Below are positions 1 to 7,283 of a stretch of DNA of 9,446 nt, piece after piece. Below the pieces are notes generated by a model that did no database searches, was not told the DNA's origin, and saw only the letters and a program-made list of their open reading frames with translations. The stretch is from JAAFHB01 sp038240855 (GTDB lineage: Bacteria; Bacteroidota; Bacteroidia; Bacteroidales; Prolixibacteraceae), in contig JBBRGI010000129.1 of the NCBI GenBank assembly GCA_038240855.1, forward strand, positions 1 to 9,446, given 5' to 3'. Numbering within the stretch: position 1 is the first letter of the stretch; every line of letters starts with the position of its first letter. A program made the translations under genes and the position numbers.

Positions 1-1302
1 AAGGATGTTTTCCTCGATATGCTCACCGATTCAGGGACCAATGCAATGAGCGATAACCAGGTTGCGGCAATGAGTGTTGCCGATGATTCGTATGCAGGGT
101 CGGCCAGTTACTATAAACTGGAGACAGCCATTAAAGAGGTATTCAATCAACAGTATTTTTTACCGGTGCATCAGGGTCGTGCTGCAGAACACATTATCTC
201 AAAGACTTTTGTAAAACCTGGAACTGTTGTTCCAATGAACTACCATTTTACAACAACAAAAGCCCATATCGAAATGATTGGTGGTGTTGTTGAGGAAATC
301 TATACCGATGAAGCATTAAAGACCAAAAGTGATTTCCCGTTTAAGGGGAATATGGACATTGACAAGCTGAACAAGGTAATTGAAAAATGGGGCGCCGCTA
401 ATGTGGCTTATATCCGTTTCGAAGCGGGCACCAACCTGATTGGTGGACAACCTTTTTCGATGGCGAACCTGCGTGAGGTTTCTGCAATCGCAAAAGCCCA
501 TAAGATTATGTTGTTGATGGACACCAGTTTAATTAATGAAAACCTTTATTTCATCAAAATACGGGAAGAAGGTTATCAGAATAAACCGATTAAGGATATT
601 TTGCATGAGATGCTCAGTTATACCGACTTCTCCTACTTCTCTGGCCGCAAAGTAAGCTGTACACGCGGAGGTGGAATCTGTACAAACAATCATGATATAT
701 ACATGAAAATGCGTGACTGGGTGCCGCTTTATGAAGGTTTTCTAACCTATGGGGGGATGAGTGTGCGCGAAATCGAGGCCATGGCTGTCGGGCTTTATGA
801 GACATTGGATTTTAATGTAATCAGCCATTCACCGACTTTTATCAAATATCTTGTTGATGCTTTGGATTTGGAGGGGATACCTGTAATTACACCTGCGGGT
901 GGACTGGGCTGTCACTTGAACGCAGGTGAGTTTTTGCCACATGTTCCCCAGCAGCAATATCCTGCCGGAGCACTCGCGGCAGCATTATACATTGCTTCCG
1001 GTATCCGTGGAATGGAGCGCGGTACTATCTCAAGTGTACGTGATGCAAACGGAGATGATGTCCTCGCCGATGTTGAATTGCTGCGTCTCGCTTTCCCACG
1101 CAGGGTATTTACCTTGTCACAGATCAAGTATGCCGAAGACAGGATCAAATGGCTTTATGACAATCGCGAATTGGTTGGCGGTCTGGAATGGACAGAGGAA
1201 CCACCCGTGCTGCGCTTCTTTGTCGGTAAACTCAAACCAATTGGAAACTGGGTCGATAATCTTGTGGCGAAATTCCGTGAAGATTTTGGAGATAGTCTCT
1301 AA
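1..1302 (+). CDS. Tryptophanase / tyrosine phenol-lyase family beta-eliminating lyase (5' end outside window)
   Basis: This PLP-dependent fold-type I enzyme is expected to split an aromatic L-amino acid into the free aromatic compound, pyruvate and ammonia in the cytoplasm. The frame is open from base 1 (KDVFLD before the first Met at base 19). By comparison with Citrobacter tyrosine phenol-lyase (TPL), recalled from memory, about 45 N-terminal residues lie upstream of the window, so the whole protein would have about 470 residues. Counting from the Met at base 19, family landmarks are LTDSGTNAMSD (2-12), SYAGS with the catalytic-type Tyr25, HQGR (51-54), the NLIGGQP loop with Asn139, the PLP-pyridine Asp168, the PLP lysine Lys211 in SGRKV, and the carboxylate-binding Arg399 in LRFF. 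Thr78 in FTTT resembles TPL rather than E. coli TnaA, which has Asp there. Two near-invariant positions differ: the Arg of the DATR motif is Leu171, and the Asp after the PLP lysine is Val212. Family membership is secure; the substrate is not. A terminator follows. Confidence 0.93.
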   Translation, partial: KDVFLDMLTDSGTNAMSDNQVAAMSVADDSYAGSASYYKLETAIKEVFNQQYFLPVHQGRAAEHIISKTFVKPGTVVPMNYHFTTTKAHIEMIGGVVEEIYTDEALKTKSDFPFKGNMDIDKLNKVIEKWGAANVAYIRFEAGTNLIGGQPFSMANLREVSAIAKAHKIMLLMDTSLINENLYFIKIREEGYQNKPIKDILHEMLSYTDFSYFSGRKVSCTRGGGICTNNHDIYMKMRDWVPLYEGFLTYGGMSVREIEAMAVGLYETLDFNVISHSPTFIKYLVDALDLEGIPVITPAGGLGCHLNAGEFLPHVPQQQYPAGALAAALYIASGIRGMERGTISSVRDANGDDVLADVELLRLAFPRRVFTLSQIKYAEDRIKWLYDNRELVGGLEWTEEPPVLRFFVGKLKPIGNWVDNLVAKFREDFGDSL

Positions 1303-1345
1303 GGAATGAATGCAGGAATCAGCGAATAATTACTAAGGAACGGGT

Positions 1346-1392
1346 GAATGCGGGGAGGTGAAAATGAGATTGATTTTCACAACCCCGCATTC
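1346..1392 (+). terminator. Strong intrinsic terminator of the lyase gene
   Basis: A 10-bp perfect stem (gaatgcgggg at 1346-1355 pairing with 1383-1392) continues, after a 2x2 internal loop, into an 8-bp stem (gtgaaaat at 1358-1365 with 1373-1380), closed by a 7-base loop. The downstream bases TTATTTCA are moderately T-rich. It lies 43 bases past the lyase stop codon. The long stem also explains why a GTG-started extension of the next gene through this region is not credible. Confidence 0.82.
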
Positions 1393-1412
1393 TTATTTCA
1401 TGGAATGGGGGA

Positions 1413-1442
1413 TTGTCCTTATAAATCAAAATATTATTTTTG
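1413..1442 (+). promoter_or_regulatory. Probable Bacteroidota-type promoter for the GNAT gene
   Basis: TATTTTTG at 1435-1442 fits the Bacteroidota -7 consensus TAnnTTTG exactly, and TTG at 1413-1415 sits 19 bases upstream, within the usual spacing for the -33 element. Transcription would start near 1447-1450, giving a leader of about 7-10 bases before the ATG at 1457. The placement just after a strong terminator supports an independent promoter. Sequence this A/T-rich can match by chance, so confidence is moderate. Confidence 0.45.
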
Positions 1443-1456
1443 GCAAAAAGAATCTT

Positions 1457-1912
1457 ATGCAAATTGAAATTCGAAAAGCCAGGCATTCAGACCGTGATTC
1501 CATTGCCGGTTTCCAGGTAGAAATGGCCTTGGAAACTGAAAATTACCAACTCGATCGGGGCACTGTCCTTGCAGGTGTCGAGGCCGTTTTAAACAACGAA
1601 AAACTCGGTGTTTATTATGTCGCAGCAGTTGGTAATGAAATTGCCGGCTCCTTACTTACCACATATGAATGGAGTGACTGGCGTAACGGAACCGTTCTGT
1701 GGATTCAGTCGGTATTTGTTGATCGCCGTTACCGGAAACAGGGAATTTACGGAACGCTGTACACATATCTTAAAGCACGTGTTGATAGCGATGATACCTT
1801 GAAAGGGATCCGGCTGTATGTTGATGAATCGAATAAGGGAGCACGTGATGTTTATGCGCGTTTAGGTATGAATGGCGAACACTACCGTGTATTTGAATGG
1901 ATGAAGGACTAA
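1457..1912 (+). CDS. GNAT family N-acetyltransferase
   Basis: This 151-residue protein has the size and layout of a single-domain Gcn5-related acetyltransferase, which moves an acetyl group from acetyl-CoA to an amine on a small molecule or protein. The acetyl-CoA pyrophosphate loop (motif A) is visible at residues 86-102: strand VFVD, then RRYRKQGIYG, close to the R/Q-x-x-G-x-G/A pattern. Motif B follows at about 118-137 (IRLYVDESNKGARDVYARLGM region), where the N/K..A..Y...GF-like helix is typical. The acceptor substrate cannot be predicted. The ATG at 1457 was chosen because similarity to GNAT N-termini (IEIRKARHSD) begins there. The frame stays open back to a GTG at 1358, but that extension runs through the terminator hairpin. 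The stop codon overlaps the uvrA stop codon on the other strand. Confidence 0.88.
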   Translation: MQIEIRKARHSDRDSIAGFQVEMALETENYQLDRGTVLAGVEAVLNNEKLGVYYVAAVGNEIAGSLLTTYEWSDWRNGTVLWIQSVFVDRRYRKQGIYGTLYTYLKARVDSDDTLKGIRLYVDESNKGARDVYARLGMNGEHYRVFEWMKD

Positions 1913-4749
1913 AAAACCTTCCCTGAATTTGCCAACTCCTGTTTCAGGTATTTTGCCGTGTAAGATTGATTCATGGCAATAATCGCTTCGGGAGCGCCAC
2001 TGCACAACAAATGACCACCTTCCTTACCACCTTCAGGACCAATGTCAATTATATGGTCTGCCATTTTGATCACTTCCATATTGTGCTCGATCACTATAAC
2101 GGTATTGCCTTTGTCGACCAGTTTGTTAAGTACTTCAAGCAACACACGGATATCCTCGAAATGAAGGCCTGTAGTAGGTTCGTCAAGAATATACAAAGTC
2201 ATACCGGTGTCGCGTTTACTTAGCTCGGTGGCCAGTTTCACACGCTGTGACTCACCACCTGATAATGTGGTAGACGACTGACCTAACGTGATATAGCCCA
2301 GCCCAACATCCTGCAGGGTCCGTAACCGGTGAACAATCGCCGGTATGCTTTCAAAAAATTCCACCCCCTGGTTGATGGTCATGTTTAGTACATCGCTGAT
2401 TGATTTACCCTTGAAACGAACCTCAAGGGTTTCGCGGTTATATCGTTTGCCGTTGCATTTATCACAATGAACATACACATCGGGAAGAAAATTCATTTCA
2501 ATCACCTTCAGTCCTGCTCCCTGGCACTCCTCGCACCTGCCACCTTTGACATTGAACGAGAAACGTCCGGGCTTATATCCCCTGATCTTTGCTTCGGGTA
2601 TGAGTGTGAACAGATTCCGGATGTCAGTAAAAACACCGGTGTAAGTTACCGGGTTTGAGCGCGGTGTCCTGCCAATGGGTGACTGATCGACCTGTACAAC
2701 CTTGTCAATATGTTCAATCCCTTCAATCGAGCTGTAAGCAAGTGGATCGAGGAGCGATTTGTAGAAGAACTGACTTAAAACAGGCTGTAAAGTTTCATTG
2801 ATTAATGTCGATTTACCGCTTCCTGAAACGCCCGTGACGCAGATAAATTTCCCAAGTGGAAATTCTACATCGATATTTTTAAGGTTATTACCCGATGCTC
2901 CTTTGATCACCAGTGATTTGCCATTTCCCGGACGGCGCAGGAGGGGAACCTCAATCTTCTTTTTTCCCGTAAGGTATTTAGCGGTGAGGGTATTACTTTT
3001 GAGGACTTCGGAGGGCAAGCCAGCCGCAACTATTTCACCGCCGTGAATACCTGCCATCGGCCCCATATCGATCAGGTAATCAGCCTGCAACATCATATCC
3101 CGATCGTGTTCAACCACAACTACAGAGTTACCGGTATCACGAAGCTGCTGCAACGAGTGAATCAACCGGAGGTTATCGCGGTGATGCAATCCTATACTGG
3201 GCTCATCGAGGATATAAAGCACATTAACCAATTGAGATCCGATCTGGGTGGCCAGCCTGATCCGTTGCGACTCACCGCCTGAAAGGGTACCCGCGGGACG
3301 GTCGAGTGACAGATAAGTCAGTCCGACATCAACCAGGAATCGAAGCCGCGTCCTGATCTCCTTGATCACCTCAACGGCAATCAGCAACTGACGGCTGCTT
3401 AAACGTTTTTCAATATCCATGAAAAAATCGGTCAGTCCGCTGATGTCAAGTTTTGCCAGTTCAGAGATGTTCTTCCCATCGATTTTAAAATGCAGCGGTT
3501 CCTTTTGCAACCTTTGACCATTGCATTCGGGACAAATACCGTTCTTGTGAAACTGTTCGGCCCATTTTTGCGCGGTTTTCGAAGGATTATCGCTTTTTTG
3601 GTTGAGAATATATTTTATTATCCCTTCATAGGTCATCATATAATCAATCGAACTTCCCAACGGTGAATTCTTTAGCTGAATTCTTTCGCCCGTACCGTTC
3701 AAAACAGCGTTTAACGCTTCCTCGGAAATTTGTCCTACTGGGGTCTTGAGTGTGAAACCATATTTCTCACCCAACGCTTCGATCTGCCAGAAGATCATCG
3801 TGTTTTTTTCAATACCAAGCGGGGCAATTCCCCCTTTTGCAATGGAAAGTGAAGGATCAGGCACTATTTTCTCCAGGTCAATTTCAGTGATTTCACCTAG
3901 TCCGTTGCATTTTTGACAGGCTCCCTGGGGCGAATTGAACGAAAAACTATGGGGTGCAGGATCATTGTAGGAGATTCCGGTGGTCGGGCACATCAGGTGA
4001 CGTGAAAAGAAGCGGGTATTGCCCGACTCCTGGTCAAGAATAAGGATAATCCCCTGCCCGTGTTTCATTGCAATATCAACCGAATCGCGCAGCCGTTTCC
4101 GGTCTTTCTCATCGACAACCATCTTGTCGATAACCATTTCGATATTGTGATTTTTATAACGATCCACCTTATACCCGTGCGACATTTCGGTGATTATGCC
4201 ATCAACCCGGGCATAAAGAAATCCTTTTTTGCGTATCTGTTCGAAAAGTTCACGGTAGTGTCCCTTACGACCCCGTACCACAGGGGCAAGGATCATCGTT
4301 CTTTTCCCGCTGAATTTTTCCAGTATCAGGTTAATGATTTGTTCATCAGTATATTTAACCATCTTTTCGCCGGTGTTATACGACCAGGCTTCACCAGCGC
4401 GTGCAAACAGCAGCCGCAGAAAATCGTATATCTCAGTAACGGTTCCGACTGTGGAACGAGGGTTTTTGTTGGTGGTTTTCTGTTCAATGGATATAACGGG
4501 ACTTAACCCTGTTATCTCGTCGACGTCAGGGCGCTCCATATTTCCAAGAAAACTGCGGGCATAAGCCGAGAATGTTTCGATGTAGCGGCGCTGACCCTCA
4601 GCGTAGATGGTATCAAAAGCCAGTGAGGATTTACCGCTGCCGCTAAGTCCTGTGATTACAGTGAGTTGATTGCGGGGTATTTCAACATTAATATTTTTGA
4701 GGTTATGCTCCCGTGCTCCCCGCACGATGATTTTATCTTCTCCATTCAT
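1909..4749 (-). CDS. uvrA: Excinuclease ABC subunit A (UvrA)
   Basis: UvrA is the damage-recognition ATPase of nucleotide excision repair; its dimer loads UvrB onto distorted DNA. At 946 residues it matches the usual full length (E. coli about 940). The first ATPase half has Walker A GLSGSGKS (34-41), an LSGGESQR signature (489-496) and Walker B with LYILDEP (511-517). The second half has Walker A GVSGSGKS (640-647), signature (829-836) and LYILDEP (852-858). Residues around 130-250 fit the UvrB-binding/insertion region. The second zinc module is intact (Cys739, Cys742, Cys762, Cys765), and CPEC at 406-409 is present. The first zinc finger is altered: CPTTG (Cys254) replaces the expected CPxCG, with Cys278 and Cys281 retained. 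From memory this loss is common in Bacteroidota UvrA. The gene starts 36 bases after the transglycosylase gene, behind an AAGGAG sequence, suggesting a shared transcript. Confidence 0.98.
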   Translation of the reverse strand: MNGEDKIIVRGAREHNLKNINVEIPRNQLTVITGLSGSGKSSLAFDTIYAEGQRRYIETFSAYARSFLGNMERPDVDEITGLSPVISIEQKTTNKNPRSTVGTVTEIYDFLRLLFARAGEAWSYNTGEKMVKYTDEQIINLILEKFSGKRTMILAPVVRGRKGHYRELFEQIRKKGFLYARVDGIITEMSHGYKVDRYKNHNIEMVIDKMVVDEKDRKRLRDSVDIAMKHGQGIILILDQESGNTRFFSRHLMCPTTGISYNDPAPHSFSFNSPQGACQKCNGLGEITEIDLEKIVPDPSLSIAKGGIAPLGIEKNTMIFWQIEALGEKYGFTLKTPVGQISEEALNAVLNGTGERIQLKNSPLGSSIDYMMTYEGIIKYILNQKSDNPSKTAQKWAEQFHKNGICPECNGQRLQKEPLHFKIDGKNISELAKLDISGLTDFFMDIEKRLSSRQLLIAVEVIKEIRTRLRFLVDVGLTYLSLDRPAGTLSGGESQRIRLATQIGSQLVNVLYILDEPSIGLHHRDNLRLIHSLQQLRDTGNSVVVVEHDRDMMLQADYLIDMGPMAGIHGGEIVAAGLPSEVLKSNTLTAKYLTGKKKIEVPLLRRPGNGKSLVIKGASGNNLKNIDVEFPLGKFICVTGVSGSGKSTLINETLQPVLSQFFYKSLLDPLAYSSIEGIEHIDKVVQVDQSPIGRTPRSNPVTYTGVFTDIRNLFTLIPEAKIRGYKPGRFSFNVKGGRCEECQGAGLKVIEMNFLPDVYVHCDKCNGKRYNRETLEVRFKGKSISDVLNMTINQGVEFFESIPAIVHRLRTLQDVGLGYITLGQSSTTLSGGESQRVKLATELSKRDTGMTLYILDEPTTGLHFEDIRVLLEVLNKLVDKGNTVIVIEHNMEVIKMADHIIDIGPEGGKEGGHLLCSGAPEAIIAMNQSYTAKYLKQELANSGKVF

Positions 4750-4760
4750 ATATTGAAACT

Positions 4761-4766
4761 CTCCTT
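4761..4766 (-). promoter_or_regulatory. Shine-Dalgarno sequence of uvrA
   Basis: On the minus strand AAGGAG lies 11 bases before the uvrA ATG. It is notable because the other starts in the window show no such motif, as is usual in Bacteroidota. It supports the ATG at 4747-4749 as the true start. Confidence 0.6.
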
Positions 4767-4785
4767 AGAGTTAAAGCGGTAAAAT

Positions 4786-5784
4786 TTATTGTGAATCATT
4801 ATTCTCTGAGAAGACGAATTTGCGGTATTCCCCAACCTCGGGAATCTTAACAGTGTATACTTTCTTCTTCAGATTTTTCAGGTAGGGTTGCCTTAGCCAG
4901 GGATTAAACTGTTTGAGCAACTTATAATTGATATTGTGGGCACGGGCAAAGTCTGTAAAACTATTAACGCTTCCGGTCACTTTTACCTCACTTACAGGAA
5001 TGATGGGGTATTTCTCCGCCTCACTCACCTTGAATCCGTATTTCTCCGGTTCTCCGATTACCATTTTGAGTGCCAGAATACGGAAGACATATCTCGCGGT
5101 TTCGTCGTTGAGAAGCAGGTCGTAATAGTTTTTACTGTCCTGGATATCAATCTGCCTGTTCATTCCGCTTATCCCTGCATTATACGAGGCAGCCACCATA
5201 GTCCAGCTTCCATATCTGGCGTAAGAATTTTTCAGGTATCTGCACGCAGCCTGAGTTGCTTTTTCGATATGATAACGTTCGTCAACCTCCTCATTCACTT
5301 CAAGTCCGTTTTCTGTGGCGGCGCTTTTCATAAACTGCCAGATTCCGATTGCCCCGGAAGGAGAAATCGCTTTATCAAGAAATCCACTTTCTGCAAGGGC
5401 AAGGTATTTGAAATCGTCGGGGATATCGTTTTTCTTTAAAATCGGCTCAATGACCGAAAAATAGCGTGTTGTTTTTTTTAAGTAGAGAAGATCCTGTGAA
5501 TGAAAATTGGTAACGATGAGCATTTCCCGGTCGAGCGATTCGCTTACATCGAAGTTTTCAAGAGGAACCGGTTCACCTGAAAAATCGAGTTTTTCAGGAA
5601 GCCTGACTGCCGTAAAATAGATCTCCTGTGGCCCGGTTGTAGTCTCAATATACCGACCCGGTAAATTGGGTGGCTGAGAGTTGAAGAAAAGTCCGCCAAT
5701 AATTACACTGAATGCAATCAGCGATAATGACATGATTGCCTTCGACAGGTTGGTGTTATTTTTAAAGATGTTTTTATCTTCCAT
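4786..5784 (-). CDS. Membrane-anchored lytic transglycosylase (MltD-like, GH23 SLT domain)
   Basis: This 332-residue protein is predicted to cleave the MurNAc-GlcNAc bond of peptidoglycan in the periplasm, leaving 1,6-anhydro-MurNAc ends. A single hydrophobic segment at 15-34 with a charged N-terminus acts as an uncleaved anchor or signal sequence. The SLT core runs from about 105 to 240. It shows the catalytic Glu132 in LALAESGF, SGAIGIWQFM (143-152), and ASYNAG (199-204), in the order found in MltD-type enzymes. The C-terminal part (about 262-320) looks like a single degenerate LysM-like module (SVNSFTDFARAHNINYKLLKQFNP), whereas MltD often carries two or more repeats; this assignment is tentative. 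The gene starts 68 bases after the anti-sigma gene, beyond a terminator hairpin, and is 36 bases before uvrA. No Shine-Dalgarno is seen. Confidence 0.92.
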   Translation of the reverse strand: MEDKNIFKNNTNLSKAIMSLSLIAFSVIIGGLFFNSQPPNLPGRYIETTTGPQEIYFTAVRLPEKLDFSGEPVPLENFDVSESLDREMLIVTNFHSQDLLYLKKTTRYFSVIEPILKKNDIPDDFKYLALAESGFLDKAISPSGAIGIWQFMKSAATENGLEVNEEVDERYHIEKATQAACRYLKNSYARYGSWTMVAASYNAGISGMNRQIDIQDSKNYYDLLLNDETARYVFRILALKMVIGEPEKYGFKVSEAEKYPIIPVSEVKVTGSVNSFTDFARAHNINYKLLKQFNPWLRQPYLKNLKKKVYTVKIPEVGEYRKFVFSENNDSQ

Positions 5785-5797
5785 TGAACTGCTTAAA

Positions 5798-5832
5798 TTA
5801 AACCGCCAAAGTTAGTTGATTTGGCGGTTTAA
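5798..5832 (-). terminator. Intrinsic terminator of the sigma/anti-sigma operon
   Basis: A perfect 13-bp inverted repeat (5798-5810 with 5820-5832) encloses a 9-base loop. Its core CCGCCAAA/TTTGGCGG is followed on the minus strand by TTTAATTTAAG, giving a U-rich 3' side. It begins 20 bases past the anti-sigma stop codon and ends only 13 bases before the transglycosylase ATG, so that gene needs either readthrough or a promoter inside the hairpin. Confidence 0.75.
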
Positions 5833-5837
5833 TCCAA
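5807..5837 (-). promoter_or_regulatory. Probable Bacteroidota-type promoter of the transglycosylase-uvrA unit, nested in the terminator
   Basis: On the minus strand TAACTTTG (5814-5807) matches the -7 consensus TAnnTTTG exactly. TTG (5837-5835) lies 20 bases upstream, a normal -33 spacing. The -7 element covers part of the loop and distal arm of the terminator hairpin. Transcription would start near 5800, leaving a leader of about 15 bases before the ATG. The placement makes sense as the only way to transcribe a gene 13 bases beyond a terminator, but it is inferred from consensus only. Confidence 0.5.
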
Positions 5838-5852
5838 TGTATAACAAGGAAC

Positions 5853-7283
5853 TTAATTAAATGAGTAGGTTAAACCGGTTACAATTCCCACCTGGTAGGG
5901 TTTGTAATTGACAGCTCTGCTGGTACTTAACGAGTTGATAAAGTGTTTCAGGCGAGGTTCGACAGTGAGGGTTATCCGGTTGGTAAGCTCATATCCCATT
6001 TCAATACCTACTGCGCTTGAATAGACGACATTACGCATATTGGCAGTTTCGCCTGCACTGATTTTTTCGCCATTTTCGGATAAGATCGCTGAGTTCCCAA
6101 TAAGAATATTCGAACTTATTCCCCCGGTAATACCGGCACTGAACTTGCTGTCAATCAGTTTATAGGTAGCCTGTAAAGGTATCTCGATAAATTCGATATC
6201 CTGTTTTAATTCGTTACTGACAGGATTGGTTACGATATTGTCCAGTTGATAATTGGAATTCATAACTGTTGCCTCCTGGCGAACATTTCCCATCTTTTTC
6301 AGGCTAACCTGCCCGGCAGGAGTTGAGGCCATCGTTGAGTTTCCCGGAACATTAAAAAAATTGTTTACCCCCATAAAATCTATATTGCGGGTAGTCTGCC
6401 TGATATTATTGTATACCAATCCCGACTTGATAATCAGTCGCCTGCCAACCTTGTAACCAGCCACCATTCCGCCTGAGAATGTGTTATTGGTGATGGTTTC
6501 CTGGGGTTTGGAATTTTGAGCACCATTTGAAAATAGTTCTGCACCGGGGCGGCTGCTCTGTGCCTGATTATTGAAAACAGGGGCAAATTCGGCTTTAAGG
6601 CTCCACCGTCCATCATTTCTGACCGGGTTATTCATTGCCATTTCAACGGGCTTTTTAGAAGTGTTCTTTTTAAAAAGGTCGTTGATAGCACCTTCTGAAT
6701 TTTTTTTAATGTTGGTTAAACTGTCTTTTTTTATTGTCGCGATCCAGTCAGTCAGTTTCTTTACAACTTTGAAGTTATTGTTTAATTCATCGAGAAATTC
6801 TTTCTCAGTTTCGAAAAGTTCCAGTTCACCTGATTTTGGAGCCATTGTGTCCAAAGATTTATCCATAAATGAGGTATTCGCAGCAAAGGAAGCGAGCGAA
6901 GCGTGGTTTGCAGAGGTTGGACGGCTTTCTTTTGGTCGAAGTTCTGACGGCCTGGTAGTTGATGTAAAGGATTCATCAGGAAGATTACCCGTTATTCCGG
7001 AGGACGGATTGGAAGGATCAGTGCTTACGTTTCTTTGTTCAGCAAAAGGCTCCTGTCTGATAGCCCCTTTATTATCAGGGTTAGTCATCCACCATCCTGC
7101 CAGAAATGCAAGAATGAGGGCTGCTGCTACCCCGACTGATTTGAAAATGGTAATACGATGAATTCTTCGGTGGGCATTGAGTCCACCCTGAATATTCGTC
7201 CAGAGAAACGTGGGAGGAGTCTTTTCGTAGTCTCCCAGTTTCTCCTGGAAAAGTTGGTCTATATTTTTATTTTCATTCAACAT
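5853..7283 (-). CDS. Probable dual-membrane anti-sigma factor: anti-sigma segment, one TM helix, periplasmic linker, outer-membrane beta-barrel
   Basis: This 476-residue protein seems to join inner-membrane and outer-membrane parts. Residues 8-35 resemble the short cytoplasmic segment of Bacteroidota anti-sigma-like proteins: IDQLFQEKL, then DYE, PP, W28 and I31. No zinc-binding Cys/His motif is present, and I see no cysteine in the protein. A transmembrane helix spans about 46-66. Residues 67-226 form a polar linker: a Ser/Pro/Thr-rich stretch, then a charged, probably helical part at about 150-208. From about 227 to the end come alternating beta-strand patterns, with Gly/aromatic-rich strands such as GGMVAGYKVG and a final GIVTGLTYSF, as in OmpA/PorT-like barrels. 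The ATG overlaps the sigma gene by 7 bases, implying coupled translation and a role as that sigma's regulator. A family of this architecture has, to my recollection, been described in Bacteroides as Dma proteins. The function here is inferred. Confidence 0.78.
   Translation of the reverse strand: MLNENKNIDQLFQEKLGDYEKTPPTFLWTNIQGGLNAHRRIHRITIFKSVGVAAALILAFLAGWWMTNPDNKGAIRQEPFAEQRNVSTDPSNPSSGITGNLPDESFTSTTRPSELRPKESRPTSANHASLASFAANTSFMDKSLDTMAPKSGELELFETEKEFLDELNNNFKVVKKLTDWIATIKKDSLTNIKKNSEGAINDLFKKNTSKKPVEMAMNNPVRNDGRWSLKAEFAPVFNNQAQSSRPGAELFSNGAQNSKPQETITNNTFSGGMVAGYKVGRRLIIKSGLVYNNIRQTTRNIDFMGVNNFFNVPGNSTMASTPAGQVSLKKMGNVRQEATVMNSNYQLDNIVTNPVSNELKQDIEFIEIPLQATYKLIDSKFSAGITGGISSNILIGNSAILSENGEKISAGETANMRNVVYSSAVGIEMGYELTNRITLTVEPRLKHFINSLSTSRAVNYKPYQVGIVTGLTYSFN

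Noticed and set aside
926..1309. Plus-strand open frame of 127 codons inside the lyase gene
   Set aside because: It is an out-of-frame shadow of well-conserved lyase sequence.
1358..1456. GTG-started N-terminal extension of the GNAT protein by 33 residues
   Set aside because: It is encoded by the lyase terminator hairpin and the likely promoter, and it adds residues not expected before the GNAT first strand (IEIRKA).
1903..1922. Possible bidirectional terminator between the GNAT gene and uvrA (GAAGG ... CCTTC)
   Set aside because: The stem is only 5 bp, the A/T run is in the loop instead of after the stem, and it overlaps both coding ends.
4060..4506. Plus-strand open frame of 148 codons opposite uvrA
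   Set aside because: It lies wholly antisense to conserved UvrA sequence, has no recognisable domain, and is explained by codon bias on the opposite strand.
6571..7161. Plus-strand open frame of 196 codons opposite the anti-sigma gene
   Set aside because: It is fully antisense to a gene with clear domain structure, and its hydrophobic, Ser-rich composition is what the complementary strand would give.
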